Source of the DNA: Taudactylus pleione | Lineage: Eukaryota; Chordata; Amphibia; Anura; Myobatrachidae | Direction of reading: 5' to 3' | Length of the DNA stretch: 64,000 nucleotides | NCBI GenBank assembly: GCA_031769625.1 | Contig: JAUIMM010000699.1 | Span: forward strand, 992,001 to 1,056,000 | In this document: positions 25,755-39,336 of the stretch, piece by piece | Layout: each line of letters begins with the position of its first letter | How positions within the stretch are numbered: position 1 is the first letter of the stretch | The notes under the pieces: model-generated | The model's database searches: none | What the model was told of the DNA's origin: nothing | What the model saw: the letters and a program-made list of their open reading frames with translations, nothing else | Position numbers and translations under genes: made by a program

Positions 25755-27442
25755 CATACTTTGTGATATCTCCTCTTGTAGCAAACACAGACAGCTCAAA
25801 ATTTCACTGGATGTGTTGAAGACCAAGAGCCACAAATATGATGTGAAATGGTTTTTCTCCCATCTTGCGTTTAAGAGAAAACAGCAATTGCTCGTTTTAG
25901 GCCAAAATGCATTGAAAGCAATGGAAACAACAAAAGCACATACTTTTTGATATCTCCTCTTGTAGCAAACACAGACAGCTCAAAATTTCACTGGATGTGT
26001 TGAAGACCAAGGCCCACAAATGTGATGTGAAATGGTTTTTCTCCCATGTTGCGTTTAAGAGAAAACAGCAAATGCACGTTTTACGCCAAAATGCATTGAA
26101 AGCAATAGAAGCAACAAAATTGCATACTTTGTGATATCTCCTCTTGTAGCAAACACAGACAGCTCAAAATTTCACTGGATGTGTTGAAGACCAAGAGCCA
26201 CAAATATGATGTGAAATGGTTTTTCTCCCATGTTGCGTTTAAGAGAAAACAGCAATTGCTCGTTTTAGGCCAAAATGCATTGAAAGCAATGGAAACAACA
26301 AAAGCGCATACTTTGTGATATCTCCTCTTGTAGCAAACACAGACAGCTCAAAATTTCACTGGATGTGTTGAAGATCAAGACCCACAAATGTGATGTGAAA
26401 TGGTTTTTCTCCCATGTTGCGTTTAAGAGAAAACAGCAATTGCACGTTTTAGGCCAAAATGCATTGAAAGCAATGGAAACAACAAAAGCGCATACTTTGT
26501 GATATCTCCTCTTGTAGCAAACACAGACAGCTCAAAATTTCAATGGATGTGTTGAAGACCAAGACCCACAAATGTGATGTGAAATGGTTTTTCTCCCATG
26601 TTGCGTTAAAGAGAAAACAGCAATTGCTCATTTTAGGCCAAAATGCATTGAAAGCAATGGAAGCAACAAAATTGCATACTTTGTGATATCTCCTCTTGTA
26701 GCAAACACAGACAGCTCAAAATTTCACTGGATGTGTTGAATACCAAGAGCCACAAATATGATGTGAAATGGTTTTTCTCCCATCTTGCGTTTAAGAGAAA
26801 ACAGCAATTGCTCGTTTTAGGCCAAAATGCATTGAAAGCAATGGAAACAACAAAAGCGCAAACTTTTTGATATCTCCTCTTGTAGCAAACACAGACAGCT
26901 CAAAAGTTCACTGGATGTGTTGAAGACCAAGGCCCACAAATGTGATGTGAAATGGTTTTTCTCCCATGTTGCGTTTAAGAGAAAACAGCAAATGCACGTT
27001 TTACGCCAAAATGCATTGAAAGCAATAGAAGCAACAAAATTGCATACTTTGTGATATCTCCTCTTGTAGCAAACACAGACAGCTCAAAATTTCACTGGAT
27101 GTGTTGAAGACCAAGAGCCACAAATATGATGTGAAATGGTTTTTCTCCCATGTTGCGTTTAAGAGAAAACAGCAATTGCTCGTTTTAGGCCAAAATGCAT
27201 TGAAAGCAATGGAAACAACAAAAGCGCATACTTTGTGATATCTCCTCTTGTAGCAAACACAGACAGCTCAAAATTTCACTGGATGTGTTGAAGATCAAGA
27301 CCCACAAATGTGATGTGAAATGGTTTTTCTCCCATGTTGCGTTTAAGAGAAAACAGCAATTGCACGTTTTAGGCCAAAATGCATTGAAAGCAATGGAAAC
27401 AACAAAAGCGCATACTTTGTGATATCTCCTCTTGTAGCAAAC
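25755..27442. repeat. Nested five-monomer repeat, 920 bp, in copy B
   Basis: Same arrangement as in copy A, displaced by 4,680 bp: catcttgcg at about 25,861 and 26,781, and ttttacgcc at about 26,089 and 27,001. The second copy again stops at the first 40-bp duplication. Confidence 0.88.
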
Positions 27443-27768
27443 AAAGACAGCATACTTTGTGATATCTCCTCTTGTAGAAAACACAGACAGCTCAAAATTT
27501 CACTGGATGTGTTGAAGACCAAGGCCCACAAATGTGATGTGAAATGGTTTTTCTCCCATGTTGCATTTAAGAGAAAACAGCAAATGCACGTTTTAGACCA
27601 AAATGTATTGAAAGCAAAAGAAGCAACAAAATTGCATACTTTGTGATATCTCCTCTTGTAGCAAACACAGACAGCATACTTTGTGATATCTCCTCTTGTA
27701 GAAAACACAGACAGCTCAAAATTTCACTGGATGTGTTGAAGACCAAGACCCACAAATGTGATGTGAAA
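27321..27768. repeat. Pair of 224-bp monomers, copy B
   Basis: Two consecutive 224-bp monomers (27,321-27,544 and 27,545-27,768) with 40-bp duplications at 27411-27490 and 27635-27714. They are identical in structure to the pair in copy A, including gtagaaaac in each second half-copy. Confidence 0.97.
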
Positions 27769-29215
27769 TGGTTTTTCTCCCATGTTGCGTTTAAGAGAAA
27801 ACAGCAATTGCTTGTTTTAGGCCAAAATGCATTGAAAGCAATGGAAACAACAAAAGCGCATACTTTGTGATATCTCCTCTTGTAGCAAACACAGACAGCT
27901 CAAAATTTCACTGGATGTGTTGAAGACCAAGACCCACTAATGTGATGTGAAATGGTTTTTCTCCCAAGTTGCGTTTAAGAGAAAACAGCAATTGCTCGTT
28001 TTAGGCCAAAATGCATTGAAAGCAATGGAAACAACAAAAGCGCATACTTTGTGATATCTCCTCTAGTAGCAAACACAGACAGCTCAAAATTTCACTGGAT
28101 GTGTTGAAGACCAAGAGCCACAAATATGATGTGAAATGGTGTTTCTCCCATGTTGCGTTTAAGAGAAAACAGCAAATGCACATTTTAGGCCAAAATGCAT
28201 TGAAAGCAATGGAAGCAACAAAATTGCATACTTTGTGATATCTTCTCTTGTAGCAAACACAGACAGCTCAATATTTCACTGGATGTATTGAAGACCAAGT
28301 CCCACAAATGTGATGTGAAATGGTTTTTCTCCCATGTTGCTTTTAAGAGAAAACAGCAAATGCACGTTTTAGACCAAAATGCATTGAAAGCAATGGACAT
28401 AACAAAAGCGCATACTTTGTGATATCTCCTCTTGTAGCAAACACAGACTGCTCAAAATTTCACTGGATGTGTTGAAGACCAAGAGCCACAAATATGATGT
28501 GAAATGGTTTTTCTCCCATGTTGCGTTTAAGAGAAAACAGCAAATGCACATTTTAGGCCAAAATGCATTGAAAGCAATGGAAGCAACAAAATTGCATACT
28601 TTGTGATATCTCCTCTTGTAGCAAACACAGACAGCTCAAAATTTCACTGGATGTGTTGAAGACCAAGTCCCACAAATGTGATGTGAAATGGTTTTTCTCC
28701 CATGTTGCGTTTAAGAGAAAACAGCAATTGCTCGTTTTAGGCCAAAATGCATTGAAAGCAATGGAAACAACAAAAGCGCATACTTTGTGATATCTCCGCT
28801 TGTAGCAAACACAGACAGCTCAAAATTTCACTGGATGTGTTGAAGACCAAGACCCACAAATGTGATGTGAAATGGTTTTTCTCCCATGTTGCGTTTAAGA
28901 GAAAACAGCAATTGCTCATTTTAGGCCAAAATGCATTGAAAGCAATGGAAATAACAAAAGCGCATACTTTGTGATATCTCCTCTTGTAGAAAACACAGAC
29001 AGCTCAAAATTTCACTGGATGTGTTGAAGACCAAGACCCACAAATGTGATGTGAAATGGTTTTTTTCCCATGTTGCGTTTAAGAGAAAACAGCAATTGCT
29101 TGTTTTAGGCCAAAATGCATTGAAAGCAATGGAAACAACAAAAGCGCATACTTTGTGATATCTCCTCTTGTAGCAAACACAGACAGCTCAAAATTTCACT
29201 GGATGTGTTGAAGAC

Positions 29216-31130
29216 CAAGACCCACAAATGTGATGTGAAATGGTTTTTCTCCCAAGTTGCGTTTAAGAGAAAACAGCAATTGCTCGTTTTAGGCCAAAAT
29301 GCATTGAAAGCAATGGAAACAACAAAAGCGCATACTTTGTGATATCTCCTCTAGTAGCAAACACAGACAGCTCAAAATTTCACTGGATGTGTTGAAGACC
29401 AGGAGCCACAAATATGATGTGAAATGGTTTTTCTCCCATGTTGCGTTTAAGAGAAAACAGCAATTGCTCATTTTAGGCCAAAATGCATTGAAAGCAATGG
29501 AAGCAACAAAATTGCATACTTTGTGATATCTCCTCTTGTAGCAAACACAGACAGCTCAAAATTTCAGTGGATGTGTTGAAGACCAAGAGCCACAAATATG
29601 ATGTGAAATGGTTTTTCTCCCATGTTGCATTCAAGAGAAAACAGCAATTGCTCGTTTTAGGCCAAAATGCATTGAAAGCAATGGAAACAACAAAAGCGCA
29701 TACTTTTTGATATCTCCTCTTGTAGCAAACACAGACAGCTCAAAATTTCACTGGATGTGTTGAAGACCAAGGCCCACAAATGTGATGTGAAATGGTTTTT
29801 CTCCCATGTTGCGTTTAAGAGAAAACAGCAAATGCACGTTTTAAGCCAAAATGCATTGAAAGCAATGGAAGCAACAAAATTGCATACTTTGTGATATCTC
29901 CTCTTGTAGCAAACACAGACAGCTCAAAATTTCACTGGATGTGTTGAAGACCAAGACCCACAAATGTGATGTGAAATGGTTTTTCTCCCATGTTGCGTTT
30001 AAGAGAAAACAGCAATTGCTCGTTTTAGGCCAAAATGCATTGAAAGCAATGGAAACAACGAAAGCGCATACTTTGTGATATCTCCGCTTGTAGCAAACAC
30101 AGACAGCTCAAAATTTCAGTGGATGTGTTGAAGACCAAGACCCACAAATGTGATGTGAAGTGGTTTTTCTCCCATGTTGCGTTCAAGAGAAAACAGCAAA
30201 TGCACGTTTAAGGCATAAATGCATTGAAAGCAATGGAAGCAACAAAATTGCATACTTTGTGATATCTCCTCTTGTAGCAAACCCAGACAGCTCAAAATTT
30301 CACTTTATGTGTTGAAGACCAAGACCAACAAATGTGATGTGAAATGGTTTTTCTCCCATGTTGCGTTTAAGAGAAAACAGCAATTGCTCGTTTTAGGCCA
30401 AAATGCATTGAAAGCAATGGAAACAACAAAAGCGCATACTTTGTGATATCTCCTCTTGTAGCAAACACAGACAGCTCAAAATTTCACTGGATGTGTTGAA
30501 GACCAAGACCCACAAATGTGATGTGAAATGGTTTTTCTCCCATGTTGCGTTTAAGAGAAAACAGCAAATGCACGTTTTAGACCAAAATGCATTGAAAGCA
30601 ATGGACATAACAAAAGCGCATACTTTGTGATATCTCCTCTTGTAGCAAACACAGACTGCTCAAAATTTCACTGGATGTGTTGAAGACCAAGAGCCACAAA
30701 TATGATGTGAAATGATTTTTCTCCCATGTTGCGTTTAAGAGAAAACAGCAAATGCACATTTTAGGCCAAAATGCATTGAAAGCAATGTAAGCAACAAAAT
30801 TGCATACTTTGTGATATCTCCTCTTGTAGCAAACACAGACAGCTCAAAATTTCACTGGATGTGTTGAAGACCAAGTCCCACAAATGTGATGTGAAATGGT
30901 TTTTCTCCCATGTTGCGTTTAAGAGAAAACAGCAATTGCTCGTTTTAGGCCAAAATGCATTGAAAGCAATGGAAACAACAAAAGCGCATACTTTGTGATA
31001 TCTCCGCTTGTAGCAAACACAGACAGCTCAAAATTTCACTGGATGTGTTGAAGACCAAGACCCACAAATGTGATGTGAAATGGTTTTTCTCCCATGTTGC
31101 GTTTAAGAGAAAACAGCAATTGCTCATTTT
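29216..31130. repeat. Region 2 linker between copies B and C
   Basis: About ten monomers. They include types with cagtggatg, gcattcaagag, actttttgatatc, ttttaagccaaaatg, acgaaagcg and the rare gtttaaggcataaatg (near 30,206), then tcactttatg. The stretch about 29,460-30,290 recurs at 41,212-42,042 (offset 11,752). About 29,862-31,850 recurs at 48,053-50,045 (offset 18,191, then 18,192). Confidence 0.8.
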
Positions 31131-32274
31131 AGGCCAAAATGCATTGAAAGCAATGGAAATAACAAAAGCGCATACTTTGTGATATCTCCTCTTGTAGCAA
31201 ACACAGACAGCTCAAAATTTCACTGGATGTGTTGAAAACCAAGAGCCACAAATATGATGTGAAATGGTTTTTCTCCCCTGTTGCGTTTAAGAGAAAACAG
31301 CAATTGCTCGTTTTAGGCCAAAATACATTGAAAGCAATGGAAACAACAAAAGCGCATACTTTGTGATATCTCCTCTTGTAGCAAACACAGACAGCTCAAA
31401 ATTTCACTGGATGTGTTGAAGACCAAGACCCACAGATGTGATGTGAAATGGTTTTTCTCCCATGTTGCGTTTAAGAGAAAACAGCAATTGCTCGTTTTAG
31501 GCCAAAATACATTGAAAGCAATGGAAACAACAAAAGCGCATACTTTGTGATATCTCCTCTTGTAGCAAACCCAGACAGCTCAAAATTTCACTGGATGTGT
31601 TGAAGACCAAGACCCACAAATGTGATGTGAAGTGGTTTTTCTCCCATGTTGCGTTCAAGAGAAAACAGCAAATGCAAGTTTTAGGCCAAAATGCATTGAA
31701 AGCAATGGAAGCAACAAAATTGCATACTTTGTGATATCTCCTCTTGTAGCAAACCCAGACAGCTCAAAATTTCATTGGATGTGTTGAAGACCAAGACCAA
31801 CAAATGTGATGTGAAATGGTTTTTCTCCCATGTTGCGTTTAAGAGAAAACAGCAATTGCTCATTTTAGGCCAAAATGCATTGAAAGCAATGGATACAACA
31901 AAAGCGCATACTTTGTGATATCTCCTCTTGTAGCAAACACAGACAGCTCAAAATTTCACTGGATGTGTTGAAGACCAAGACCCACAAATGTGATGTGAAA
32001 TGGTTTTTCTCCCATGTTGTGTTTAAGAGAAAACAGCAAATGCACGTTTTAGGCCAAAATGCATTGAAAGCAATGGAAACAACAAAAGCGCATACTTTGT
32101 GATATCTCCTCTTGTAGCAAACACAGACAGCTCAAAATTTCACTGGATGTGTTGAAGACCAAGACCCACAAATGTGATGTGAAATGGTTTTTCTCCCATG
32201 TTGCGTTAAAGAGAAAACAGCAATTGCTCATTTTAGGCCAAAATGCATTGAAAGCAATGGAAGCAACAAAATTG

Positions 32275-33962
32275 CATACTTTGTGATATCTCCTCTTGTA
32301 GCAAACACAGACAGCTCAAAATTTCACTGGATGTGTTGAAGACCAAGAGCCACAAATATGATGTGAAATGGTTTTTCTCCCATCTTGCGTTTAAGAGAAA
32401 ACAGCAATTGCTCGTTTTAGGCCAAAATGCATTGAAAGCAATGGAAACAACAAAAGCGCATACTTTTTGATATCTCCTCTTGTAGCAAACACAGACAGCT
32501 CAAAATTTCACTGGATGTGTTGAAGACCAAGGCCCACAAATGTGATGTGAAATGGTTTTTCTCCCATGTTGCGTTTAAGAGAAAACAGCAAATGCACGTT
32601 TTACGCCAAAATGCATTGAAAGCAATAGAAGCAACAAAATTGCATACTTTGTGATATCTCCTCTTGTAGCAAACACAGACAGCTCAAAATTTCACTGGAT
32701 GTGTTGAAGACCAAGAGCCACAAATATGATGTGAAATGGTTTTTCTCCCATGTTGCGTTTAAGAGAAAACAGCAATTGCTCGTTTTAGGCCAAAATGCAT
32801 TGAAAGCAATGGAAACAACAAAAGCGCATACTTTGTGATATCTCCTCTTGTAGCAAACACAGACAGCTCAAAATTTCACTGGATGTGTTGAAGATCAAGA
32901 CCCACAAATGTGATGTGAAATGGTTTTTCTCCCATGTTGCGTTTAAGAGAAAACAGCAATTGCACGTTTTAGGCCAAAATGCATTGAAAGCAATGGAAAC
33001 AACAAAAGCGCATACTTTGTGATATCTCCTCTTGTAGCAAACACAGACAGCTCAAAATTTCAATGGATGTGTTGAAGACCAAGACCCACAAATGTGATGT
33101 GAAATGGTTTTTCTCCCATGTTGCGTTAAAGAGAAAACAGCAATTGCTCATTTTAGGCCAAAATGCATTGAAAGCAATGGAAGCAACAAAATTGCATACT
33201 TTGTGATATCTCCTCTTGTAGCAAACACAGACAGCTCAAAATTTCACTGGATGTGTTGAAGACCAAGAGCCACAAATATGATGTGAAATGGTTTTTCTCC
33301 CATCTTGCGTTTAAGAGAAAACAGCAATTGCTCGTTTTAGGCCAAAATGCATTGAAAGCAATGGAAACAACAAAAGCGCATACTTTTTGATATCTCCTCT
33401 TGTAGCAAACACAGACAGCTCAAAATTTCACTGGATGTGTTGAAGACCAAGGCCCACAAATGTGATGTGAAATGGTTTTTCTCCCATGTTGCGTTTAAGA
33501 GAAAACAGCAAATGCACGTTTTACGCCAAAATGCATTGAAAGCAATAGAAGCAACAAAATTGCATACTTTGTGATATCTCCTCTTGTAGCAAACACAGAC
33601 AGCTCAAAATTTCACTGGATGTGTTGAAGACCAAGAGCCACAAATATGATGTGAAATGGTTTTTCTCCCATGTTGCGTTTAAGAGAAAACAGCAATTGCT
33701 CGTTTTAGGCCAAAATGCATTGAAAGCAATGGAAACAACAAAAGCGCATACTTTGTGATATCTCCTCTTGTAGCAAACACAGACAGCTCAAAATTTCACT
33801 GGATGTGTTGAAGATCAAGACCCACAAATGTGATGTGAAATGGTTTTTCTCCCATGTTGCGTTTAAGAGAAAACAGCAATTGCACGTTTTAGGCCAAAAT
33901 GCATTGAAAGCAATGGAAACAACAAAAGCGCATACTTTGTGATATCTCCTCTTGTAGCAAAC
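32275..33962. repeat. Nested five-monomer repeat, 920 bp, in copy C
   Basis: catcttgcg at about 32,381 and 33,301 (offset 920), with the same ordered set of markers as in copies A and B. Here both five-mers have ccaagagcc; the taccaagagcc and gcaaactttttg variants of A and B are absent. Confidence 0.86.
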
Positions 33963-34288
33963 AAAGACAGCATACTTTGTGATATCTCCTCTTGTAGAAA
34001 ACACAGACAGCTCAAAATTTCACTGGATGTGTTGAAGACCAAGGCCCACAAATGTGATGTGAAATGGTTTTTCTCCCATGTTGCGTTTAAGAGAAAACAG
34101 CAAATGCACGTTTTAGACCAAAATGTATTGAAAGCAAAAGAAGCAACAAAATTGCATACTTTGTGATATCTCCTCTTGTAGCAAACACAGACAGCATACT
34201 TTGTGATATCTCCTCTTGTAGAAAACACAGACAGCTCAAAATTTCACTGGATGTGTTGAAGACCAAGACCCACAAATGTGATGTGAAA
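33841..34288. repeat. Pair of 224-bp monomers, copy C
   Basis: Monomers 33,841-34,064 and 34,065-34,288 with 40-bp duplications at 33931-34010 and 34155-34234. The second monomer has ttgcgtttaag where A and B have ttgcatttaag, a CpG-site difference. Confidence 0.97.
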
Positions 34289-37200
34289 TGGTTTTTCTCC
34301 CATGTTGCGTTTAAGAGAAAACAGCAATTGCTTGTTTTAGGCCAAAATGCATTGAAAGCAATGGAAACAACAAAAGCGCATACTTTGTGATATCTCCTCT
34401 TGTAGCAAACACAGACAGCTCAAAATTTCACTGGATGTGTTGAAGACCAAGACCCACAAATGTGATGTGAAATGGTTTTTCTCCCAAGTTGCGTTTAAGA
34501 GAAAACAGCAATTGCTCGTTTTAGGCCAAAATGCATTGAAAGCAATGGAAACAACAAAAGCGCATACTTTGTGATATCTCCTCTAGTAGCAAACACAGAC
34601 AGCTCAAAATTTCACTGGATGTGTTGAAGACCAAGAGCCACAAATATGATGTGAAATGGTTTTTCTCCCATGTTGCGTTTAAGAGAAAACAGCAAATGCA
34701 CATTTTAGGCCAAAATGCATTGAAAGCAATGGAAGCAACAAAATTGCATACTTTGTGATATCTCCTCTTGTAGCAAACACAGACAGCTCAATATTTCACT
34801 GGATGTATTGAAGACCAAGTCCCACAAATGTGATGTGAAATGGTTTTTCTCCCATGTTGCGTTTAAGAGAAAACAGCAAATGCACGTTTTAGACCAAAAT
34901 GCATTGAAAGCAATGGACATAACAAAAGCGCATACTTTGTGATATCTCCTCTTGTAGCAAACACAGACTGCTCAAAATTTCACTGGATGTGTTGAAGACC
35001 AAGAGCCACAAATATGATGTGAAATGGTTTTTCTCCCATGTTGCGTTTAAGAGAAAACAGCAAATGCACATTTTAGGCCAAAATGCATTGAAAGCAATGG
35101 AAGCAACAAAATTGCATACTTTGTGATATCTCCTCTTGTAGCAAACACAGACAGCTCAAAATTTCACTGGATGTGTTGAAGACCAAGTCCCACAAATGTG
35201 ATGTGAAATGGTTTTTCTCCCATGTTGCGTTTAAGAGAAAACAGCAATTGCTCGTTTTAGGCCAAAATGCATTGAAAGCAATGGAAACAACAAAAGCGCA
35301 TACTTTGTGATATCTCCGCTTGTAGCAAACACAGACAGCTCAAAATTTCACTGGATGTGTTGAAGACCAAGACCCACAAATGTGATGTGAAATGGTTTTT
35401 CTCCCATGTTGCGTTTAAGAGAAAACAGCAATTGCTCATTTTAGGCCAAAATGCATTGAAAGCAATGGAAATAACAAAAGCGCATACTTTGTGATATCTC
35501 CTCTTGTAGAAAACACAGACAGCTCAAAATTTCACTGGATGTGTTGAAGACCAAGACCCACAAATGTGATGTGAAATGGTTTTTCTCCCATGTTGCGTTT
35601 AAGAGAAAACAGCAATTGCTTGTTTTAGGCCAAAATGCATTGAAAGCAATGGAAACAACAAAAGCGCATACTTTGTGATATCTCCTCTTGTAGCAAACAC
35701 AGACAGCTCAAAATTTCACTGGATGTGTTGAAGACCAAGACCCACAAACGTGATGTGAAATGGTTTTTCTCCCAAGTTGCGTTTAAGAGAAAACAGCAAT
35801 TGCTCGTTTTAGGCCAAAATGCATTGAAAGCAATGGAAACAACAAAAGCGCATACTTTGTGATATCTCCTCTAGTAGCAAACACAGACAGCTCAAAATTT
35901 CACTGGATGTGTTGAAGACCAGGAGCCACAAATATGATGTGAAATGGTTTTTCTTCCATGTTGCGTTTAAGAGAAAACAGCAATTGCTCGTTTTAGGCCA
36001 AAATGCATTGAAAGCATTGGAAACAACAAAAGCGCATACTTTGTGATATCTCCTCTTGTAGCAAACACAGACAGCTCAAAATTTCACTGGATGTGTTGAA
36101 GACCAAGACCCACAAATCTGATGTGAAATGGTTTTTCTCCCATGTTGCGTTTAAGAGAAAACAGCAATTGCTCATTTTAGGCCAAAATGCATTGAAAGCA
36201 ATGGAAATAACAAAAGCGCATACTTTGTGATATCTCCTCTTGTAGCAAACACAGACAGCTCAAAATTTCACTGGATGTGTTGAAAACCAAGAGCCACAAA
36301 TATGATGTGAAATGGTTTTTCTCCCCTGTTGCGTTTAAGAGAAAACAGCAATTGCTCGTTTTAGGCCAAAATACATTGAAAGCAATGGAAACAACAAAAG
36401 CGCATACTTTGTGATATCTCCTCTTGTAGCAAACCCAGACAGCTCAAAATTTCACTGGATGTGTTGAAGACCAAGACCCACAGATGTGATGTGAAATGGT
36501 TTTTCTCCCATGTTGCGTTTAAGAGAAAACAGCAATTGCTCGTTTTAGGCCAAAATACATTGAAAGCAATGGAAACAACAAAAGCGCATACTTTGTGATA
36601 TCTCCTCTTGTAGCAAACCCAGACAGCTCAAAATTTCACTGGATGTGTTGAAGACCAAGACCCACAAATGTGATGTGAAGTGGTTTTTCTCCCATGTTGC
36701 GTTCAAGAGAAAACAGCAAATGCAAGTTTTAGGCCAAAATGCATTGAAAGCAATGGAAGCAACAAAATTGCATACTTTGTGATATCTCCTCTTGTAGCAA
36801 ACCCAGACAGCTCAAAATTTCATTGGATGTGTTGAAGACCAAGACCAACAAATGTGATGTGAAATGGTTTTTCTCCCATGTTGCGTTTAAGAGAAAACAG
36901 CAATTGCTCATTTTAGGCCAAAATGCATTGAAAGCAATGGATACAACAAAAGCGCATACTTTGTGATATCTCCTCTTGTAGCAAACACAGACAGCTCAAA
37001 ATTTCACTGGATGTGTTGAAGACCAAGACCCACAAATGTGATGTGAAATGGTTTTTCTCCCATGTTGTGTTTAAGAGAAAACAGCAAATGCACGTTTTAG
37101 GCCAAAATGCATTGAAAGCAATGGAAACAACAAAAGCGCATACTTTGTGATATCTCCTCTTGTAGCAAACACAGACAGCTCAAAATTTCACTGGATGTGT

Positions 37201-37322
37201 TGAAGACCAAGACTCACAAATGTGATGTGAAATGGTTTTTCTCCCATGTTGCGTTAAAGAGAAAACAGCAATTGCTCATTTTAGGCCAAAATGCATTGAA
37301 AGCAATGGAAGCAACAAAATTG

Positions 37323-39010
37323 CATACTTTGTGATATCTCCTCTTGTAGCAAACACAGACAGCTCAAAATTTCACTGGATGTGTTGAAGACCAAGAGCCA
37401 CAAATATGATGTGAAATGGTTTTTCTCCCATCTTGCGTTTAAGAGAAAACAGCAATTGCTCGTTTTAGGCCAAAATGCATTGAAAGCAATGGAAACAACA
37501 AAAGCGCATACTTTTTGATATCTCCTCTTGTAGCAAACACAGACAGCTCAAAATTTCACTGGATGTGTTGAAGACCAAGGCCCACAAATGTGATGTGAAA
37601 TGGTTTTTCTCCCATGTTGCGTTTAAGAGAAAACAGCAAATGCACGTTTTACGCCAAAATGCATTGAAAGCAATAGAAGCAACAAAATTGCATACTTTGT
37701 GATATCTCCTCTTGTAGCAAACACAGACAGCTCAAAATTTCACTGGATGTGTTGAAGACCAAGAGCCACAAATATGATGTGAAATGGTTTTTCTCCCATG
37801 TTGCGTTTAAGAGAAAACAGCAATTGCTCGTTTTAGGCCAAAATGCATTGAAAGCAATGGAAACAACAAAAGCGCATACTTTGTGATATCTCCTCTTGTA
37901 GCAAACACAGACAGCTCAAAATTTCACTGGATGTGTTGAAGATCAAGACCCACAAATGTGATGTGAAATGGTTTTTCTCCCATGTTGCGTTTAAGAGAAA
38001 ACAGCAATTGCACGTTTTAGGCCAAAATGCATTGAAAGCAATGGAAACAACAAAAGCGCATACTTTGTGATATCTCCTCTTGTAGCAAACACAGACAGCT
38101 CAAAATTTCAATGGATGTGTTGAAGACCAAGACCCACAAATGTGATGTGAAATGGTTTTTCTCCCATGTTGCGTTAAAGAGAAAACAGCAATTGCTCATT
38201 TTAGGCCAAAATGCATTGAAAGCAATGGAAGCAACAAAATTGCATACTTTGTGATATCTCCTCTTGTAGCAAACACAGACAGCTCAAAATTTCACTGGAT
38301 GTGTTGAAGACCAAGAGCCACAAATATGATGTGAAATGGTTTTTCTCCCATCTTGCGTTTAAGAGAAAACAGCAATTGCTCGTTTTAGGCCAAAATGCAT
38401 TGAAAGCAATGGAAACAACAAAAGCGCATACTTTTTGATATCTCCTCTTGTAGCAAACACAGACAGCTCAAAATTTCACTGGATGTGTTGAAGACCAAGG
38501 CCCACAAATGTGATGTGAAATGGTTTTTCTCCCATGTTGCGTTTAAGAGAAAACAGCAAATGCACGTTTTACGCCAAAATGCATTGAAAGCAATAGAAGC
38601 AACAAAATTGCATACTTTGTGATATCTCCTCTTGTAGCAAACACAGACAGCTCAAAATTTCACTGGATGTGTTGAAGACCAAGAGCCACAAATATGATGT
38701 GAAATGGTTTTTCTCCCATGTTGCGTTTAAGAGAAAACAGCAATTGCTCGTTTTAGGCCAAAATGCATTGAAAGCAATGGAAACAACAAAAGCGCATACT
38801 TTGTGATATCTCCTCTTGTAGCAAACACAGACAGCTCAAAATTTCACTGGATGTGTTGAAGATCAAGACCCACAAATGTGATGTGAAATGGTTTTTCTCC
38901 CATGTTGCGTTTAAGAGAAAACAGCAATTGCACGTTTTAGGCCAAAATGCATTGAAAGCAATGGAAACAACAAAAGCGCATACTTTGTGATATCTCCTCT
39001 TGTAGCAAAC
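37323..39010. repeat. Nested five-monomer repeat, 920 bp, in copy D
   Basis: catcttgcg at about 37,429 and 38,349 (offset 920) with the same following markers as in copies A to C. The second unit ends at the first 40-bp duplication. Confidence 0.86.
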
Positions 39011-39336
39011 AAAGACAGCATACTTTGTGATATCTCCTCTTGTAGAAAACACAGACAGCTCAAAATTTCACTGGATGTGTTGAAGACCAAGGCCCACAAA
39101 TGTGATGTGAAATGGTTTTTCTCCCATGTTGCGTTTAAGAGAAAACAGCAAATGCACGTTTTAGACCAAAATGTATTGAAAGCAAAAGAAGCAACAAAAT
39201 TGCATACTTTGTGATATCTCCTCTTGTAGCAAACACAGACAGCATACTTTGTGATATCTCCTCTTGTAGAAAACACAGACAGCTCAAAATTTCACTGGAT
39301 GTGTTGAAGACCAAGACCCACAAATGTGATGTGAAA
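38889..39336. repeat. Pair of 224-bp monomers, copy D
   Basis: Monomers 38,889-39,112 and 39,113-39,336 with 40-bp duplications at 38979-39058 and 39203-39282. As in copy C, the second monomer keeps ttgcgtttaag. Confidence 0.97.

Larger units (their letters stand above)
24481..29215. repeat. Region 2 segment copy B (direct tandem duplicate of A)
   Basis: Follows copy A head to tail. The match to A ends between about 29,160 and 29,250, where cagaaaatgcacg is replaced by cccaagttgcg followed by caattgctcg. Part of B (about 25,760-29,450) also matches copy C at an offset of 6,520 bp, so B is the link between the A/B and the C/D pairs. Confidence 0.92.
31131..36177. repeat. Region 2 segment copy C (about 5,048 bp)
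   Basis: First member of a 5,048-bp (27 x 184 + 80) tandem pair with copy D. Markers in order are gttgaaaacc with ctcccctgttgc, aaaatacattg, cccacagatg, gaagtgg with gttcaagag, tttcattgg with accaacaaatg, ttgtgtttaag, the 920-bp repeat, the pair of 224-bp monomers, and the same right-hand block as copies A and B. The start within the monomer is approximate because duplicated blocks abut. Confidence 0.85.
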
